A stretch of DNA of 64,000 nucleotides from Antedon mediterranea (lineage: Eukaryota > Echinodermata > Crinoidea > Comatulida > Antedonidae): NCBI RefSeq assembly GCF_964355755.1, contig NC_092672.1:27898501-27962500 (forward strand). The letters run 5' to 3'. Positions 40,801 to 54,400 of this stretch are shown piece by piece. Both the position numbers and the translations under genes were made by a program. The notes under the pieces are model-generated. The model was not told where the DNA came from. It made no database searches and worked only from the letters and a program-made list of their open reading frames with translations. Within the stretch, counting starts at the first letter, position 1. Every line of letters starts with the position of its first letter.

Positions 40801-43800
40801 GGAAAAGGTATAATCATTTTAGCACACTACATTGGAGGTCAATTCCGACCTAGAGGTTCTGTTTAATTTATCATGAATTTTATGTGCGAGAGTACCATTT
40901 CCAACATTTAACTAAATTCGGGCTTAAATACTCTAAATACTCGGTGTGTCATTTTTATGCCCTGGGCCTCCTATTTCACAATCCTGCATCCTCTCCTGCC
41001 TTTTTGTCTGTCTGCAACAGGCTGAGATGAATCAGAACACAGCCACAATTACCACCATAAAGATGAACTGAGTTCTTTTATTGAAGTTTACAAAGGCAAG
41101 ATGTGTAAAACTGCCTCTCCAGTTTGAAGTCCTTATTCGAGAAGGCTTGTTCTACAACCAGAACTATGGTGGTGAAGATCCTTAAAACTGTGCCGATTTA
41201 TGATTATAGATTACCGAACCATTTCCTGACCACTTACCCTACAGATGCCACTCTCTGGATCACATTCTTCTGAATGTCCACTACAATCACAAAGACCGCA
41301 AACACCCAGGTAAAGGCCAGCTCCGGTCCTAGTGTATCCAGGTGCGCAACGCTGAAATTAAATTAAAGTATTAGACTACAAGTAAGTCTACATAAAAATT
41401 TCTTAATAGTAATATTGTGTGGCTTGTAATGTGTGTAATGTCTTAGAAATATGTTACAATCATGAGTACTGGATCGAATCTACATTATATATTATACATT
41501 ATACTTCGTGAGTTTGCGATCATAAATAATGCCCCATGCGTAGGCTATGAAGGGTTAAGTGTGGGAACGAAGCAGTAATAATAGCTGTACATCTGTACAA
41601 AATACATGGTGGTAGGATGGTGTTTGATGGTGGATATATATTTTACCTCCGCCAAGGAGGTATATGTAATCGGTAGCGTGTGTTTGTTTGTTAGCAGGAT
41701 TACTCAAAAAGTAATTACAAGATCTTTACCAAAATGAATATACAGATAGATATGTGGTCAAGGACAATTCCATTAAATTTTGAAACCATTTGGGACCATG
41801 GCCCCAATTCTGGACCACTTTTTTAGTATACTTTTCAGACCTGCTAGTGTTAAAAAATAGGACAAATTTTTTCAAAAGCCGGCGAGCAGTCTTAAAGCAA
41901 GAAGTAAACTGAAATTGCATTTTCGAGAACTACTTGTCCAAAAAACTTCATATTTGTACAAGAGGCAAGAGTTATAATTTGTGATTTGTAATTTTGAAAC
42001 ATGATTTAATGTGCACGTTTTTTGATGCGAGTATTTCAAAAAACCTATTTCTTTTCAAATTCACTCGTTTGATTTTCGTGTTGCTGTTTTATTGTTAATC
42101 AACTGAAGCTATAATTGTTAATTGAAAGGCTTGTTACATGACCATTACATCAAACTCGCATACAAATGCTTGTAGTGATTTTAGCCTAAATCACAAACAG
42201 CATTAAGACACACACAAATATATATATATATTTTTTTACCAGAGAAATCTTATGTAGGAGAATTTTACAGTAGGCGGAGTATGCACTCTCGGAGTGGCTT
42301 TCTAGTTTGATTTTTATTAGTTAGTCAGGACTTGATCTAATCGATTTGATTTATGACCCAAGGCACCAAATGCATGAATGTTGATGATAAATCCTCCTTA
42401 TTTCTCAAAAAGTGCATTGAGTCCAGTAAATATTAAAAACATTATGACTACATTAACCTTAATAGTATTATTAAATCAGTTGATTGATTAATTCATGTAT
42501 GTACAAGCGTGAGAATTAAGAATGTACTTACTTCGCAAGACAGACCCTCATAGGCTGGAGGGCATACACACTGTTCAACCTCATAAGCTAGGTCTCGATT
42601 AGTATCATAATTGTAGGCGACATCCAACGAAATATCACGAATGCTGTAATAAAATTAAAGGTACAGTGTTGCTTCTTATCTGTAAAACGCGACAAAATGA
42701 ATATCATACCGATTCTTATGTAGAACTACCCTTACACAAATGCCCTTTAATATTATGAATAGTTGCCAAGTTTAAAGAGGTAAATCTAATAACCTACTTA
42801 GTGATTAGAATAAAACTTTGTGATAACCTGCATGCTTAAAAATAATTTTTTCATTGATAATTTACAAAAAAGTACACTTTCTGACCTTGACCTATACATT
42901 AGTTAAATCTAATAAATATTATATTAAAAATATGTTTAATAATATGATACAATACTATATATTATTCCTACCTTCTGATTTAAATGTATGTTTGTATGTA
43001 TTTTAACCAGGTCAATTGCAGGTTAACCAACTTTAGCATAATTTATTTAACCAGAGATTTTTCATAATGCAAAGTTAATGCTGTGTGACATGGAAATTAT
43101 TATGTTTTTAGAGAATGTTAAAATATTATATTAATGTTATATTTACATGTGAACTAAATATAATAATTAAATCAATCATTGTTTTTTAATATTTAAAATA
43201 ATACACATGCAAACATAAGAGGACAAGACATGTTATGGATTCATGCAGAATAATGTGCCACATTTGTGGCATCATTATTCCCCAATTTTGTGGCAAAATT
43301 TGTAGAGATTTGGGGGAGGTAAGCATGCTTGTGCAAAATACTAAACTACACTTCAAATTCATGATAAACAATGCAAACAAGATGAAAAGTGTATATCTAA
43401 CTAAGTCCAGTGTAGGTGAAGCAGTCGCAGGAAAAAGCACACACAAAAACATTGGAAAAACAGATTCAAATAGTCATATACAGAGATACAGAATTACAAA
43501 TTAAACAAAAAACGTTGTTTCAATATCAAATAACTAACTATTATATGGAGTAGCGCAAATAAGACATTGACCTCAAGTAAAACTCTGAATTCTCAAAATA
43601 AAAGACAACATAGACAAAGATTATTGCATTGATATTTAAATTTCTTTCATAGCACATCAGTTGTCGCTATTTGTGTGGTACAGATCCAATACATACATAC
43701 ATACATATTAGTACATTCCACACAACGTCTGCTACATATAAAGATTTTGACAAGCCACTGTTGAAGAGATGGTGGCTCCGAGAATAGGAAAACTACACAT

Positions 43801-45445
43801 TTTCACCAGAATCATCACATGAGTTAAACATAACATTTTAAAAATAATGCTCTCATTCCTCAGATTCCACCAGTGCAGGGATTTAATGAATGAACCACCA
43901 CACCAATTCGAACAACCACACACAAGGACAGAAAAAACATTTTTAATAAGACATTTCAACCATTCACCAAGACTACATGGGTTTATTATAAATATACACT
44001 GAACCAGTACAGACATTGCTCAACATACTTTCTGATATAACACCTCCCGACACAACATAGCTCTCCACAATAAAGCTTGGTTCCCAATAGGGCATGCAGC
44101 AAGAATGTACTTTCACCAATCACACATAATTGATCATCCGAAATGTTGTTTGTGATTGATCAAATAATACTAGCATTTTAACATCCTTGAATTTGCCCTA
44201 TTGTGAACCATGTTCAAAAGACAACATTTAATAGATTGTTCCATTGCAGCACATAGATCAGGAAGGCAGGCATTTAAAAAGAGTAACGTAGAACCTACTC
44301 AGCATGTATTAAAGTAGTGCCAGCATCATCCTCATCATCTACAAATCCGAGACCGGACCCTTCACCACTAGCATCACTGGTAACCAAAGTGAAGAGGGTA
44401 AAGTAAAGGGGTTAGGAACCATACAACAATCATTGCACTGCAGTTACTTAAAGTATTGTGGGGCATCATCACAAAATGTCAATGTTTTTAAAAATTATCA
44501 AACAATTTTGCCAGGTATTTCTTGATTTTTTTAACAAGGATTACCAATTGTGAATACAATCTTTGTCCTATATAGGATAGGTGGTAATTCCCCTGATACA
44601 GGGGCTATTTCGTGAACCCGTCTCAAATGAACTGGGTTCTTTAAAGTACACGGTAAACGGTTTACACTGGACCTTGTACGGTTTATAGTCCTTATCCGAG
44701 AAGACTTATTCCACCACCAGAACTATGAGCGAGTCAGCCTTAAACCCATGCTGGTATTGCTAACACTTTAGATATGGTAAAAAGCGCCCGGGGATTTGAT
44801 TCGCTCAATACTATTCTGAACTTTCAATTTATATGAACATTTTGAAAGATAAATTTATTTATTCTAAAAAATGAATTTATTTTGAATTAACCTCACATTT
44901 ACTGCACAAACTGCAGTAACGATGAACTTTAATGAAAGTAACTGCAATGTAATTATTGTTTGCACTGTTAAGCCAATAATATATACAAATGCATTAAAAA
45001 TTAATAGTAATATAATAAAATTAAAACAAGGCATTTGTTCTATATTCTATTTGATAAAATGTCATCTCATAAAACATTCCATTACACATTTATGTACTAT
45101 TAGTACAATAGCCTATTAAGATCTAAACCTTTGATTATGATAATGTTAAGGATATGATGACAAATGAGTTTCATAATAATTTATATAGATCATAAAGATA
45201 ATGATACCAATAGATGATGATGATGATGATGATAGTGATAAGATTAAGCTGATGATGATAAAGTTAAGGATAGTGAAAAGATAAAGTTGATGGTAAAGTT
45301 GTTGTTGATGATGATGATAGTGAAAAGATAAAGTTGATGTTGATGATGATGATGATAGTGAAAAGATAAAGTTGATGATAGTTCAAAGATAAAGTTGATG
45401 GTAAAGTAGTTGTTGATGATGATGATGATAGTGAAAAGATAAAGT

Positions 45446-45479
<34 letters not shown>

Positions 45480-48400
45480 AGTGAAAAGATAAAGTTGATG
45501 GTAATGATAAAGTTGATGATAGTGGAAAGATAAAGTTGATGATAGTGAAAAGATACAGATTTCTTAGATATGATTGAAAATTAACGAGAGGATACAATGC
45601 TATGAATGACAATGACGTTGTCTATTTAAAATATTCATAAAATAAATACTGTAATGATATTGATGCCATAAAAGATGTCATGCTGGGAATTATTGATGAA
45701 ATTAGTGGATAAAACTAAATTATTTCAAACCACAAAAACTGCAAAATAAGATATTCTCTACTTTGTACAAAACCCACCTAGTTTCGGTCATGCTTGTAGC
45801 GTAAGATGCACGAATAAGTATCGAGTTGAGATTTGTTATGGCCATCATGAAATTCTCACGTGGTACCGGGTCGCCATCAGGTCTCTTCCATGCATTCTGT
45901 ATTAACGAAATTTACATAAATATCTCTTTATTGTCAATGCAAAATGAAAAATAATAATTACATTATTCAACTTACGATTTGACAAAAAGACCAAATAAAA
46001 AGAAATTGATCCTGGGTTTGGCGATTGAAACTTATTATTGTCTAGTATTAAACGGGCAAGGAGAGAGGGAGAAAGTCAATATATGTCCAGCCTACATAAG
46101 ATATTTACCCAGTGGTGTAAGACAGGAGGCAAAGGCCCCTGGTTTAGCACTCCTAAGGGCCTTCCAACCGCAGAGATATTATAACATCTTTTGAATATCT
46201 CTATGTTCTGACACTGGGTAGTTGCATTGGGGCTCCTAATGCTTTGGGTTTAGCCAGTCAGCCCTAATTACAGTCACTGTATTTACCTCAAAGAATGGAA
46301 CTGAAACACTTTGTAGTCTGCCTGGTGTTAGTGAGATATTTGAGAAGTGGTAAAGACGATGACCATTACCCTAAAAAAAAATGATGAAAATGTCAAAGTC
46401 TTGCTTTTCTTTGTAAATAAAACTACTATTGAAAAAAATGACACAGGTCAAAATAACTATACATGTTGGGCACGGTGGCCTTTCAAGATTCCAGAAATCA
46501 GCGATTCTTTATAATTTGAAAAATAGAATAGCAATGCTCAAATAGAAAACATTGCCCTCCAGAATCAACCCATCCAAATCTATAAAAATCTATCAAAATT
46601 CACCCTTACTGGCCACTTCCTTTAATACAATGTGTGAATAGACTCATAGCATTCTGTTTTATATCAACTGTTTCAACTAATACTGTATTTGCAACATGCT
46701 TTCTGGTATTTATGTAAATACCGAGTCGCAGCCACCAATACACTTGGTAAGGTTCTAACCTGGCCACGTTTTTACAGAAGCCTTTGACAGGGAATTCTTT
46801 TTTTATGACCACCACACCACTTTAATTCTCATGGCTATGCCACTCAAATATACAGAGCAAGCCATTTAACCACATAATATCTTAAAGGAAGAGTTACACT
46901 TAGGCCTACTATCCACTTCTGCTCTAATTTAATGCTATCTTGATCTATCAGTCTACATGGTTTATTGTTAAATCAACTTATCTAATACTTATAGTACTTA
47001 CAATAAGAATAACATCTGGTTCATTATTTGGTGTGCTGCTTGGTGCAGAACTAAATGCAACTGAGTATCGGAGGTTTCCACCGTAAGATGACAACTGAAA
47101 AAAGAAGCCGGCAATTTAAATAAGAGTGGTATAAATGATTAAATATTTAACAAAGTTAAAATCGGTGTAATTTACAGAGATCAAACCTCCCCCTGATTGA
47201 TGACCTGTGACACTATAAAGACTCCCAAGTAAAGATCCTTATTTTGTGGCTTGAACCAGGGAAAGAAATTACTAAAGATAATTTCATTCCTGCTTGAACA
47301 GACAACACCATGTGTGCCTTCTTCTTTAAACATTTCCCTACAATAATAATAATAAACGTTTATCTACACTAATTTTAAAAACTTACTTTGTTCCCCGTAA
47401 AATCATCTGGTAAATTCCAGTAATAAGTGTCTCTTGGCAACGAACCAAACAAACTGAACGATAACTCGCGTGCAGCTGGACGTATGATAAGGTTGGCATT
47501 AGTATCAACTGCACTGGGGTCACTGAGTGTCATGTCATAGTTTTCACCGACTTGATCAAAGCTTACATACACCTGTGGGAGATATTTGGTTTCTTAAGCT
47601 CAGTCTACACTATCAAACTAGTTTAATAAAAGAGTGTGATGTGCTCAAATGGTAGCGATATGACATCATCATATCTATATATGGGCACCATCACAATTTT
47701 TTGTCACATAAAGTTTGATAGTGTAGACAGAGCTTAAAACTCTTTTAATTTACAGTGAAATACCCAGAAACCCCTTTTTTTATTCCTAGATATCTAGAAA
47801 TGAGGGGTTTCTGGGTATTTCATTTTGAAAATGAAAACATAAACCTTGTTCACACTGGTAGCAAAGGTAACTTTACCAAAGGCCATCGGTAAATTTGACA
47901 CATAAGGTAATTTCCCTTGATTAGTTTTACCAAATGTTACCACAAATTATGATTGAAGGAATGGTATGTCTTGGGTAAGGTCATGTACTCATGGAGTTTA
48001 TCCAAGTTCCCCATTTGAATTGTTATTTAGCCAGTGTTGGTTTGTTTAGACCACGGTAAGTCATTTCTACAGTTGGTTTAATGTTCATCATTCGTCTACT
48101 GTCTCAAAAAACAAAATCTTGCTATTAAGCAAGGAAAGAAGAAAAGAGTATGACAAAACATTCAAACAGTAACAAGTTCTTACAACATCTCTGCTAAATG
48201 TAGAACTGCTACAGTCTCTAGATACACCCATACAGAAACACGAGATACAGCCTAGAGGGTTTTTAGGAGCCAGGAAGAATGTGTCTGCCTTGCAACTGCT
48301 GCATCTGCTACCTTGAACATTTTCCTACAAAAAAAAATGTATGAAATTAATATTTTAACACGCATAAGATTATACCTGGCATTTGATTTGTTGATCTTGT

Positions 48401-51400
48401 ATCACATGCTGTGCAATATTTTCTACAATTATGTACTATTGTGTGGTCAGTTTTTTGTAAGCAAATGCTTGATCTAGTAGTAAAAACTGGACCATACTAT
48501 TCAACTCGGTCTAGATGCTGTACATTTACATGACATGCTCCACTCTAAGGTTGACAGTAGCAAGCTTTCATTTCGAAGTGGTAACTTAACAGACCATGGA
48601 ATGTTTATTCCATTTACACACAACCGTCATATTCTGTGAATTAGTTTCATTCATTACCGTCCTGAAACCTGCCAATAGGAAGCTTTTGATTTGCGACGCC
48701 CAACGCATGTATGTTAGTTGTTGCATTTTTATTCTCTCAACAGTTTTTATGGTTTCTCGATTCAGACGACAACCAATAACCCATCAAACCATCTAACCTA
48801 GTTAGGTCGTCAGTCATCACAAACCGAAAGCAATTCCTATTATGTCAATGCAGACACTGTGCTCTTCATCAATCTACAGGTGCTGTAGGAACCAGTATGC
48901 AATGGTAAAACGCCATGCAAACACATTTTTAACATGTTACACAACAAGTCAATAGTCCTACCTTACAAATACAGTTTCCCTTGGAATCGACACTTGAATA
49001 GCCATCAGTGTTACAGAAGGCACCTGTAAAATTAAATTAAATAAAATTGGCTTTCATTATTTTTTCTAAAGTAAAAGATAATATAATTACACTGATCAAA
49101 TAGAATTCTAAATTTATTGAGATGAAGGAAATTAAACTACTATCTTGAAGTAGATGTATTATTTTATATAACGTACAGAATGTCAGAGTGCGTTAGTGGA
49201 GATCAGTGGAGTAACGGCTATGAGTGCTCACTTGCTAAACCCAGGGCCCCGGAGCTTTTAGGGGCCCCATTGCCAAGTGGAAAAAAACAGGCATTAAAAT
49301 ATGTCGAAAATGCTAAAAACGTCCGAGGTCTCCAACGTTGGAGAACCATTTACAATGGTGTGACATGCACGAGGCACAGCTGAGTGCATGTTTCACAAAA
49401 TTGTGAATACCTGCGACACAATCAATGCCTAACCTAGGTGGCGAGCTCCCCGGCCTACCATGACAAGCACGGTCCCACCCTGCTCGGCAACCAATTCACA
49501 GCCTAGCAAAACAGTCGTGTACCAGAAATGACAAATACAAGTGATAAATGGTTCGTCCTCATAAATCGTACAGCATCTAGCGTGATCGGTAACCTGCCAT
49601 ACTATTTACACGACATGCTTTTTTGCACCATCCAACTCATAAACATTCATTATTTGTATATTTATTTACACTATGCACACTGCCAAAATTAAATATGAAA
49701 CAACAATGGAATTTCACAAACCTTTAAGACCACAGGAACTGCCAATTTCTACTGGATTGCCATCATAGAATTTGGCACATCTGGAAAATAATTACACAGT
49801 TTGTCATAAAAATACTGACTCAACATCTGACGTTTAATTAACTCGTCAACTTCAATTGGCCAATCAGATAAGCTAGTTTAGTCATGCACTACTAAAGACA
49901 TACTGTAGTCTGTTCAGCGTTTAAATGCATCTTATATGAATCCTTTTATAAGTACTTTTACCAAGGAATTATTTATGTTATTGCCATTAAACATAACAAA
50001 TAGTATATGTTTATGTAGTTGTAAATCATTTTAGGTTAGTCCTGGAGAGTCCTTGACATGTTTTATATTTGTTTTGGTTGAATATTTTTTTTTCTTTTAA
50101 AATTTAGAAAGTGCATTATACATATAGGCCTTAGAGATAATATTGCCTTTCTGTCCTTAACACACCTTTCACATCGTCTGCCTTCATATCCTTGTGGACA
50201 CCTGTCACATGTGGGTAGGCCATCTGTATCCAGGTAACAAGTTCTTGAGAACCTATAAGAAAACAATATTAAACAATAAAAAACTTCTGTGTAATCAGCT
50301 ATCAATAATTTAGCTGACTTAAGAAACCAGCGTGGCATAAAACTATAAAAGGTCTGAAAATCTCACATTATTGGCAGAGGCTTGCATAGATAACTTACTG
50401 GTTAGATGCAATTTCAAGTGGACATGGACAAGGTCTGCAGTCGATGCCCATCAATGGGTCACCAAAGTAACCATCAGCACAGATGTCGCATCTTTCTCCA
50501 GCGGTGAAAAATCCGCAATTCTACAAATCATAAGAACAAGCCTTTATTACAGTGGTCATCATCATTTTATATAAAATGATGTAAAAAATCTATTATCAAG
50601 GTTGTATGACCGATACTACTGTTAGCTTAACTTGAAATACTGAATATAACAGTAAGCAGAGTAAGTGTTAGCTTAGAAACACAGAAATCCCAAGTCTCCT
50701 GATAATATCAGGAGTTTTTCGATATTTTGATCATTCTCTTAAGCTCTGTCTGCACTATCAAACTAGTTGATGTGCCCAAATATGGTAGTGATATGCCCAA
50801 ATATGGTAGTGATATGACATCATCATTTCCATATATGGGCACATCTCTTTTTTTTGTCACATAAAGTTTGATAGTGTAGACAGAGCTAGACAGGTTGTAG
50901 GTGTCACCTGCCATTTTAGTAATACACTTAATTACACCCACTTACTCCTGAGGATAATCAAAGCATTGATCAAAACATCAAGAAACTCAACTGTTCTTTT
51001 CAGAACTAAAATATGCGGTGTACCGCAAACTTCTTTCCATTTACATAAACACAAGAAATTAAACATATCATGGCATGAATTGAAATCACAGTATTATTCC
51101 TTAATATGCCCATATGGACAGGATGACATCTTTCCCTACTATATTTGGCCACATCACTATTTTTTTTGTCAAACTAGTTTGATAGTGTAGACAGAGCTTA
51201 AGAGAATGATCAAAATATCGAAAAACTCCTGATATTATCAGGAGACTTGGGATTTCTGTGTTTCTAAGCTAACACTTACTCTGCAAGCACCAGTCTCAGG
51301 GTGGCAATCATTAGTGTTGCTATTGCATCGTCTTGAACATTCTGTACACGTGCCTATGTACTGGTTACCAGCTGCATTTCTGTAATAACCTGGACCACAT

Positions 51401-54400
51401 CGCTAAAATAACAAAAATGTTTTAATAAAATGTTTAGTTTTAAACATAAGTTGCACTTATACCTTGTTTCCCTAATTGCATCATCCATTGTTTATATAGG
51501 CTTACTTATTATGTTTTAATTATGCATATCATGTTATATTATTTATTGATATAATTGTAGGTTCCCACGCTAAAAGCTACTAAGCTTACAGTGGGTACCA
51601 ATTTCACTCAAACCAATATGTTAATATTTATTTATCTATATACTTTTTTTTTCTGTTGTGGTGAAATTAAAATTTGAATTGAATTGAATAATAGTTAAGA
51701 TGTTTTAAGCTAATATTCGTAACAGTAACATTAACATCAACAATACACTGGCATATGTAACACAGACAAAATAGCAGCATATTGTAGTTCCACCACTAAA
51801 ATGGGAAATTTGGGTTTTATTTATGACATTTTATTACGATTAATTATTTATTTATAATAATTAATGTCATTTATAATAATATATATATTTTTTATCCTAA
51901 TGTATCAGAAAAATAAGTATAGAAACACATTTCATACCTCACATGATAATCCCATGTAACCAATAGGACACTGACAATCTTCTATTAGGAATGCACGTTG
52001 GAGACCAGTATTCGAGTTTACTGAAGTGCCCATAGAAACAGCATATAATCTAGGGAAAAACAGACATTTTCAGAAATTGATGTTATTTTTCGACTACAAT
52101 GGCGTCACATGATATCGAGCACCCTTGGAAAGATTGACTGGTTTTCTGTAGTTTTGTTAGTTTGTATCGCAGATCAAATCAGTAAAATGTTATTGTCTTA
52201 TATTGGGAAATGCATTCGGTTGTGGTAGACAAATATCACTTCATCACTAATTAAACTAGAAAGACACTCCGAGAGTGCATACCTCCGCCTACTGTAAAAT
52301 TCTCCTACATAAGATTTCTCCGGTAAAAAAGAAATATATATATATTTGTGTGTGCCTGGCTAATTCAACTACAAGCATGTGTATGCGAGTTTGGTGTAAT
52401 GGTTATGTAACAAGCCTTTCAATTAACAATAGCTTCAGTTGACTACTGTAACAATAGAACAGCAACGCGAAAATCAAACAAGTGAATTTGAAAAGAAATA
52501 GGTTTTTTAAACTACTCGCATAAAAAAACGTACACATTAAATCAAATTATATTTTGAATTTACAAATCACAAGTTATACTCTAGCCTCTTGTACAAAAAT
52601 GAAGTTTTTTGGACAAGTAGTTCTCGAGAAAATGCAATTTTAGTTTATTTGTTACTTTAAGACTGCTCGCCGGCTTTTTGGAAAATTCTGTCCTATCTTT
52701 TAACACTAGCAGGTCTGAATAGTATACTAAAAAAGTGGTCCAGAATTGGGACCATGGTCCCAAAATTTAATGAAATGGTCCTTGACCACATATCTATCCG
52801 TATATTCATTTTGGTAAAGATCTTGTAATTACTTTTTGAGTAATCCTGCTAACAAACAAACAAACAAACAGACAAACAAACCCACGCGATCAATTACATA
52901 TACCTCCTTGGCGGAGGTAAATTAATGAAACCAGTGACGACGCCTGCTGATACAAGTTGTGTTAGCAAATAGCAACAGTTCTCAGATATGGGTGAAGCAT
53001 TGAATTACAGAGGTATATCGATATTCATACCATATTATGGTGTACAATCGTAACATAATTTGCTTTGGTTTTTATTTTTTTACTTTATTAAAACTACAAA
53101 ATGGCCTATTCAAAGTCTGAATTTAGTAATCTTCATTTTTCATGTTTTTGGGGATCTTTAAACATGTAACTTACATAAAGTCCCTGGTGTTCCTGTCGTA
53201 CAAAGACTGCAGTTGAAAATCACGGATGTTCTGGAGAACCAACATAAACTCCGCTCTAGACACAGGAGTAACCTTAGGAGGGCCTTCTGGATCACTGGGG
53301 TTGGTGGACAAACGAACCCAGCCAGCCTAATAGAAAAAGTATTGAAGTTTAAGTGAAGTTTGTATATATCTTTTGTATTGGTATCTTTATAATCATTTTA
53401 TCTGAAATCATTCAGTGAATCTCTGGTATAGTTCTGTAGTTTCAATGCGCTGTGGACTATATAGATGTTGCACTTTTCAAGCGCATGCTTCTTCCCTAAG
53501 GGTCATGTCACGTCAGTGCTGCAAAGCTTGTTAAACGACAAACATTTATATAGCAAGTGCACACTCTAGTGTTTGGGGCAGTAGAAAAAAAACCTATATT
53601 TTTGCCATTGAGTTCCTTCTATTTCCTATACACATAAATAGGGAACCAGAAGGATAGATCTGGCTGTATTAACATGTTTACAAATTTGACCCACTTACCT
53701 CCCACATTCGTATTCTTCTGTCGATAATAGCTTCTTTTTGAGCCGGGACAGGGTCTTTGTAAGCCAGCACAATATCGCCACTCTATAAAATAGAAATTCG
53801 AATTTGGATAACAATAGTGATCTATTGTTGTTTATCACCGCTAGACTTATTTTTTAATATAGCATGCTTAAAAGGCATTCTGGGTTTTAAATATATCATT
53901 TATTTACTACATAAAAACTAGAAAAAAAATTACATAATACATTTCAGGGTAAATTCATGGAAAGTATGTTTTTCAGCAGCTTGGGGAAACTCATTGGCTA
54001 TGTATGCTCTTTAATATTCATGAGAATATTCACAATTTCAGCAGTCAAACTCAGACTTTCTAATTGTTCGTTATCATATAAATATGTTGAAAAGTAGGCC
54101 TTATACTTTACCTTCATAATGACATCATAAACATCATTCCTAAAGTCTCTCGTATTATCATTATTAATGTACCGGAACGAGTAACTCAAATAGCTGCCAT
54201 AACTTGTAAGCTGTAAAGAAAAGAATTCTAATATTACAATGATCTATACTAGAAATAAGCCGGTTTGTATTACACAACAATTTATTTCAAATATAATATA
54301 ATCGGTGATAGTGAGTATTTAAAAGAATACACAATTAAAATTATCATACTATAATTCTTTTATTCGATTTTCGTTCATATCAACTTTTAACAAGCAACAA

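Larger units (their letters stand above)
50656..51284. repeat. Long inverted repeat including a splice donor
   Basis: Arms 50656-50765 and 51175-51284 are near-perfect reverse complements of about 110 bp. The right arm includes the last few bases of LE exon 51280-51402 and its GTAAGTG donor. The left arm copies them in opposite orientation. The remainder of each arm is intron sequence plus one end of a family A MITE. Confidence 0.88.

Noticed and set aside
45244-45612. A 122-codon His/Ser-rich minus-strand frame
   Set aside because: Translation of the (GAT)n composite minisatellite, with no splice or domain support.
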